Origin: Candidatus Sulfopaludibacter sp. SbA3
Lineage (GTDB): Bacteria > Acidobacteriota > Terriglobia > Bryobacterales > Bryobacteraceae
Length of the DNA stretch: 17,532 bases
Direction of reading: 5' to 3'
Assembly: GCA_945900935.1 (NCBI GenBank)
Contig: CAMDKT010000040.1
Span: 1-17,532 of the forward strand
A program made the position numbers and the translations under genes. The stretch's first letter is position 1, and every line of letters starts with the position of its first letter. The notes beneath the pieces were generated by a model, which had not been told where the DNA came from, did no database searches, and saw only the letters and a list, made by a program, of their open reading frames with translations. Shown here piece after piece: positions 13,796 through 17,532 of this stretch.

Positions 13796-14396
13796 CTCCC
13801 TTCCGCTTGAATTGCTTCGTTAACCGCTCGCGTAACTGCAAACGCGCCCGTAACAGCCGGCTCTTAACCGCTGGCACGGATAGCTCCAACGCCTCAGCCG
13901 TCTCCTCGGTGGATAACTCTTCCACGTCCCGTAACTGGAAGACAGAACGAAACGTAGGTTTCAAACTCTGTATCGCATCATCGAGTAACTTCCGCATCTC
14001 TTCCTGCGAGTAAGTCTGCTCCGGATTTCCATCCCACACAGCTATCTCCCGAGTTACCGATTCCTCGCCCAGCTCGATCTCTTCATCGAGCGAAACCATC
14101 TTATCGCCGCGCCGTTTCCGCAGCTTCATCAACGCTTCATTCACCGCAATCCGAACGATCCACGTATAAAACTTCGAGTCGCCGTGAAACTTACCCAAAT
14201 TCGTGTACGCCTTCAAAAACGCGTCCTGCAGCACATCCTCGGCGTCTTCGGCGTTCTGAGTAATGTTCCGCGCCAGCCGGTAAATCTTCCGCTGATACTG
14301 CTCAACCAGCCCCGCGAACGCGGCATCGTCCCCGCCGCGCGCCCGCTCTACCAAGGCCGCTTCGTCGAAAACAACACTGCCGTTGCTCGCTTGCAT
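13773..14396 (-). CDS. ECF RNA polymerase sigma factor (RpoE-like)
   Basis: From ATG 14396 the protein has 207 residues with a sigma-70 region 2 (about 24-95). This includes GLVEQYQRKIYRLARNI, the DAEDVLQDAFLKAY core-binding helix and the FYTWIVRIAVNEALMKLRKR DNA-melting helix. Region 4 (about 145-197) contains LKPTFRSVFQLRDVEELSTE followed by an HTH ending PAVKSRLLRARLQLRERL. It redirects RNA polymerase to a small regulon, probably envelope or redox stress given the zinc anti-sigma partner. The frame opens at 14480, but the ATG at 14396 gives the normal family length and lies just below a possible extended -10, TGGTATAGT. The gene overlaps the anti-sigma gene and is divergent from thrS. Confidence 0.93.
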   Translation of the reverse strand: MQASNGSVVFDEAALVERARGGDDAAFAGLVEQYQRKIYRLARNITQNAEDAEDVLQDAFLKAYTNLGKFHGDSKFYTWIVRIAVNEALMKLRKRRGDKMVSLDEEIELGEESVTREIAVWDGNPEQTYSQEEMRKLLDDAIQSLKPTFRSVFQLRDVEELSTEETAEALELSVPAVKSRLLRARLQLRERLTKQFKRKGDDAFAFL

Positions 14397-14411
14397 TCCA
14401 GTCTCTCGACT

Positions 14412-14420
14412 ACTATACCA
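14412..14420 (-). promoter_or_regulatory. Possible extended -10 promoter of the sigma/anti-sigma operon
   Basis: On the minus strand TGGTATAGT matches TG-n-TATAAT closely. A start near 14405 would leave a leader of about 9 nt before ATG 14396. ECF operons are often autoregulated, but no clear ECF-type -35 (GGAAC-like) is visible at the right distance. Confidence 0.35.
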
Positions 14421-14540
14421 GCCGCCCGGCGGGGGCATCGAAATCCCCCCATTCCCGTGGGCTGCCGCAGCGAACATCATATACTGGTTGATGAGCCGAA
14501 CGGTAGTAAAGATTCACTCGCCGCCCGCCTTTTCAACACT

Positions 14541-16475
14541 ATGAGCAGTTTTTCCATCACCCTGCCCGACGGCAGCCAAAAGTCCGCCGCCCCCGGTGAA
14601 CGTCCCCTCGACGTCGCCCTGGCCATCTCGCCCCGCCTTGCCGACGCCGCCATCGTCGCCCGTGTCAACGGCGCTCTCTGGGATCTCACCCGCCCCTTCG
14701 ACGGCGACGCCACCCTCGAAATTCTCACCGCCAAGAACCCCGAAGCCCTAGAAGTCTACCGGCACTCCACCGCCCATCTTCTGGCCCTCGCCGTTCTCGA
14801 ACTGTACCCCGAAACCCAACTCGGCATCGGCCCCCCCATCGACACCGGCTTCTACTACGACTTTGACCGTCCCGTCCCCTTCACCCCCGGCGACCTCGAA
14901 AAGATCGAGGCCAAAATGTGGGAAATTCAAGCCCGCGATCTCCCCTTTGAGCGCGTCTTAACCCGCAAAGACGAAGGCCTCGTCAAATACGGCGACATGT
15001 GGATGAAGGCCGAACTCATCCAGGAACGCGCTGACGAAATCTTCTCCGAATATACCCTCGGCCCCGGCTTCATCGACTTCTGCCGCGGCCCCCACGTCCC
15101 CTCCACCAAAAAACTCAAAGCCTTCAAACTCCTCTCCATCGCCGGCGCGTATTGGAAAGGCGATGAAAAACGCAAACAGCTCCAGCGCATCTACGGCACC
15201 GCCTTCTTCACCAAAAAAGAGCAGGACGAACACCTCGCCCGCATCGAGGAAGCCAAGCGCCGCGACCACCGTAAAATCGGCGCCGAACTCGATCTTTTCT
15301 CCATCCAGGAACTCGCCGGCCCCGGCCTCGTTTTCTTCCATCCCAAGGGCGGTATCATCCGCAAGACCCTCGAAGATTGGATGCGCGAAGCCTATCTCCA
15401 GCGCGGCTATTCGTTGGTCTACACCCCGCACGTCGCCCGCGTCGATCTCTGGAAAACCTCCGGCCACTTCGGCTTCTACAAAGAAAACATGTTCACCGTC
15501 ATGGCCCTGGATGACGCCGAATATCAGTTGAAGCCCATGAACTGCCCGTGCCACATCCTGGTCTACGCCCGCAAACCCCACTCCTACCGCGATCTCCCGC
15601 AGCGGCTCGGCGAACTCGGCACCGTTTACCGCTATGAGCGCTCCGGCACCATGCACGGCCTCATGCGGGTTCGCGGCTTTACCCAGGACGACGCCCACAT
15701 CTTCTGCACCCCCGAACAAATCGAGGACGAAATCGTCAGTTGCCTCGAGTTCGCCCAGGATACGCTCAAAACATTTGGCTTCGAGAAGTACAAAGCCGAA
15801 ATCTCCACTTGGGACGGCGGCGCCAGCGGCAAATACGACGGCGCGCCCGAACAATGGCAGCTTGCCGAAAACGCGCTCCGCCGCGCCGTCGAAAAGCTCG
15901 GCATTGAAGCCACCGTTGTCACCGACGAAGCCGCCTTCTACGGCCCCAAAATCGATATGAAGCTCGTCGACGCCATTGGCCGCCTTTGGCAGCTTTCGAC
16001 CGTCCAATTCGACTTCACACTCCCCCGCCGCTTCGAGTTGGAATACATCGGCGAAGACGGCAAAAAACACCAGCCGCTGATGGTTCATCGCGCGCTCTTC
16101 GGCTCCATCGAACGATTCTTCGGCATTCTCATCGAACACTACGCCGGTGCCTTCCCGGTCTGGCTCAGCCCCGTACAGGTGGCCGTCATGCCCATCACCG
16201 ATAAGCAGCTTGACTACGCCCGCCAGGTGGCAAAGGAGCTAGAATCCGATGGCGTTCGCGTCTATCTCGACGACCGCAACGAAAAGGTCAACCTCAAAAT
16301 CCGCGACGCTCAGTTGCAGAAAATTCCTTACATGCTCGTCTGCGGCGGCCGCGAAGCGGAGCAGGGAACTGTCTCCGTGCGGCATCGCAAACACGCCGAC
16401 CAGGGCGTGAAGCCATTGGCCGAATTCCGCGATCAGATCAAACAGTTGATCGCTACGCGTGCTAATAACGATTAG
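14541..16475 (+). CDS. thrS: Threonine--tRNA ligase
   Basis: This 644-residue class II aminoacyl-tRNA synthetase charges tRNA-Thr in the cytoplasm. An N-terminal TGS domain (about 1-62) is followed by the editing domain with HSTAH and FCRGPHV. The catalytic core carries the zinc ligands C335 (in MNCPCH), H386 (in DDAHIF) and H516 (in MVHRALFGS), matching C334, H385 and H511 of the E. coli enzyme. Motif 2 is RYERSGTMHGLMRVRGF. The anticodon-binding domain is C-terminal (PVQVAVMPITDKQ onward). The ATG at 14541 gives the standard MSSFSITLPDGS start; the frame is open further upstream, but that part lies antisense to the sigma gene. No strong ribosome-binding site is seen. The end overlaps the next gene by 17 nt. 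Confidence 0.98.
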   Translation: MSSFSITLPDGSQKSAAPGERPLDVALAISPRLADAAIVARVNGALWDLTRPFDGDATLEILTAKNPEALEVYRHSTAHLLALAVLELYPETQLGIGPPIDTGFYYDFDRPVPFTPGDLEKIEAKMWEIQARDLPFERVLTRKDEGLVKYGDMWMKAELIQERADEIFSEYTLGPGFIDFCRGPHVPSTKKLKAFKLLSIAGAYWKGDEKRKQLQRIYGTAFFTKKEQDEHLARIEEAKRRDHRKIGAELDLFSIQELAGPGLVFFHPKGGIIRKTLEDWMREAYLQRGYSLVYTPHVARVDLWKTSGHFGFYKENMFTVMALDDAEYQLKPMNCPCHILVYARKPHSYRDLPQRLGELGTVYRYERSGTMHGLMRVRGFTQDDAHIFCTPEQIEDEIVSCLEFAQDTLKTFGFEKYKAEISTWDGGASGKYDGAPEQWQLAENALRRAVEKLGIEATVVTDEAAFYGPKIDMKLVDAIGRLWQLSTVQFDFTLPRRFELEYIGEDGKKHQPLMVHRALFGSIERFFGILIEHYAGAFPVWLSPVQVAVMPITDKQLDYARQVAKELESDGVRVYLDDRNEKVNLKIRDAQLQKIPYMLVCGGREAEQGTVSVRHRKHADQGVKPLAEFRDQIKQLIATRANND

Positions 16476-17532
16476 CGCCATCGTTTTCTGCCTGCTCTTG
16501 CTGGGCTCCTGGGTCTATTGCGTCCTCACGGTTCTCGCCGCCAGACGCTATCTGGCCCAGCCCCTCCCCGCGGCTTCCAACCACGAGCCCATCTCAATTC
16601 TGAAACCCCTCTCCGGCCTCGACGAAGGCCTGGAGCAGAACCTGCGCAGCTTCTTCACACAGGACTACGTCGCTTTCGAAATTCTCTTCGCCATGCGCAC
16701 CGAAGCCGACCCGGCCTACGCGCTCGTCCAACGGCTGCAAGCCGAATTTCCGCAAATTCCAACCAAACTCATCCTCACCGGAGAGCCCCCTTGGCCCAAC
16801 GCCAAATGCTGGAGCCTGCATCAAATGCAGCGGCAAGCGGCCCACAGCCTCCTCGTCATGAGCGACAGCGACATTCGCGTCGATAACCGCCTTCTCAAAA
16901 CACTGGCCCGCGAGTTCGCCGACCCCCATCTCGCCGTGACGACATGCCCGTACCGCGCCGTTCCCGGCCCGTCATTCTGGTCGAAGCTCGAAGCCATCGG
17001 CATGAACACGGAGTTCCTGGGCGGCGTACTGGTCGCCCGAATGCTGGACGGCATGAAGTTCGCCGTCGGCCCAACAATTGCCGCTAGAAAATCGGCGATC
17101 GAAGCCGTCGGCGGCTGGCCGTGTCTAAAAGAGTTCCTCGCCGAAGATTTCGTCCTCGGTAACGAAGCGGCAGCCAAAGGCCTCGGCGTGGCCTTATCGT
17201 CGTACGTGGTCGAGCACCGCATCGGCACCCAGGCATTTGCGAAGAACGCGAAGCATCGTCTCCGCTGGTGCCGATCGACTCGCCGTTCCCGGCCAGCCGG
17301 TTACGCCGGTCAGTTGTTTACGAATCCGATACCCATCGCGCTCGCCCTGTTCGCCATCGTGCCCGCCAGTTGGCCGGCGCTGGTACTCACTGCCATCCTT
17401 CGCTTGACTGCGGCCCACGTGACTGCTGGGTTAGTCCTTTCGGACCCCCTCACCAAGCGCGAATGGCCACTGAGTTTCCTCCAGGATCTACTCAGCTTCG
17501 GATTCTGGGCCGCTGGATTCTTCGGCAACAAA
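16459..17532 (+). CDS. GT21 family glycosyltransferase (ceramide glucosyltransferase/HpnI-like), 3' end outside window
   Basis: The frame runs 358 codons to the window edge without a stop. It starts at GTG 16459, the first start after an in-frame TGA at 16447. An N-terminal membrane helix (ISAIVFCLLLLGSWVYCVLTVL, about 5-26) leads into a GT-A domain with SILKPLSGLDEGLEQNL, the DxD motif MSDSDIRV (D136/D138), EDFVLG with the third acidic residue D230, and KHRLRW (265-270), corresponding to the (Q/R)xxRW signature. Hydrophobic helices follow. This is the layout of ceramide glucosyltransferase and of HpnI, which glycosylates hopanoids. It should transfer a sugar to a lipid at the inner membrane. 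No other hopanoid gene is in view, so the acceptor is unresolved. Overlap with thrS (17 nt) suggests cotranscription. Confidence 0.87.
   Translation, partial: MLITISAIVFCLLLLGSWVYCVLTVLAARRYLAQPLPAASNHEPISILKPLSGLDEGLEQNLRSFFTQDYVAFEILFAMRTEADPAYALVQRLQAEFPQIPTKLILTGEPPWPNAKCWSLHQMQRQAAHSLLVMSDSDIRVDNRLLKTLAREFADPHLAVTTCPYRAVPGPSFWSKLEAIGMNTEFLGGVLVARMLDGMKFAVGPTIAARKSAIEAVGGWPCLKEFLAEDFVLGNEAAAKGLGVALSSYVVEHRIGTQAFAKNAKHRLRWCRSTRRSRPAGYAGQLFTNPIPIALALFAIVPASWPALVLTAILRLTAAHVTAGLVLSDPLTKREWPLSFLQDLLSFGFWAAGFFGNK

Noticed and set aside
14184..14540. A 119-codon N-terminal extension of thrS
   Set aside because: The extension runs antisense through the sigma gene, and the standard TGS-domain start is at 14541.
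14958..16139. A 393-codon open frame antisense to thrS
   Set aside because: The protein is a repetitive mix of F, G, E, A and D, typical of antisense to GC-rich synthetase genes, and thrS is complete on the other strand.
1..17532. CRISPR arrays, tRNA and rRNA genes
   Set aside because: No regularly spaced direct repeats, cloverleaf-like segments with CCA ends or rRNA-like conserved blocks were noticed on either strand by eye.

Overview
The window looks like a chromosomal piece of an Acidobacteriota genome, most likely of the Bryobacter/Solibacter type. Reasons are the high GC content, a large Ser/Thr kinase fused to a TolB-like propeller, and a mix of conserved housekeeping genes with mobile-element debris, decayed toxin-antitoxin genes and sulfatase/secreted-propeller genes. 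This assignment is an inference from gene style; no marker here settles it.

Layout. 1-135 is the 3' end of a group II intron (domains V and VI); 470-1000 (minus) is a broken DDE/integrase-fold transposase. 1142-1876 encodes an HSD10-like short-chain dehydrogenase. rpsO (1958-2227) and pnp (2374-4479) follow in the widely conserved order, with hairpins between them and a strong terminator at 4501-4539. A tiny one-helix membrane peptide (4553-4642) ends at a TGA that is followed by a hairpin. A palindromic pair at 4632-4675 separates it from a convergent gene for a secreted propeller protein (4677-5735, minus). Divergent from that lies a wrecked sodium:solute symporter gene (5809-6977), whose stop overlaps the start of an intact sulfatase (6974-8464). 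The propeller protein, dead transporter and sulfatase look like remains of a small locus for using a sulfated or glycosidic substrate.

8498-9151 holds a DUF433/DUF5615 toxin-antitoxin pair (minus) with an internally shortened toxin, facing a fragment of a second DUF5615 gene. A secreted M19-type metallopeptidase (9335-10543) and the kinase-propeller fusion (10558-13134) follow on the plus strand. On the minus strand, an ECF sigma factor and a zinc-type anti-sigma factor overlap each other, and a small antitoxin-like gene overlaps the anti-sigma gene (14396 down to 13347). A separate truncated antitoxin-like gene (13131-13295) touches the kinase stop. thrS (14541-16475) is divergent from the sigma gene and overlaps a GT21/HpnI-like glycosyltransferase gene that runs off the window.

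No CRISPR array, tRNA or rRNA was seen. No obviously new multi-gene system was found. The best leads are the TGA/hairpin small ORF at 4553-4675, the complementary DUF5615 remnants at 8498-8931, and the antitoxin-like gene joined to the sigma/anti-sigma operon.
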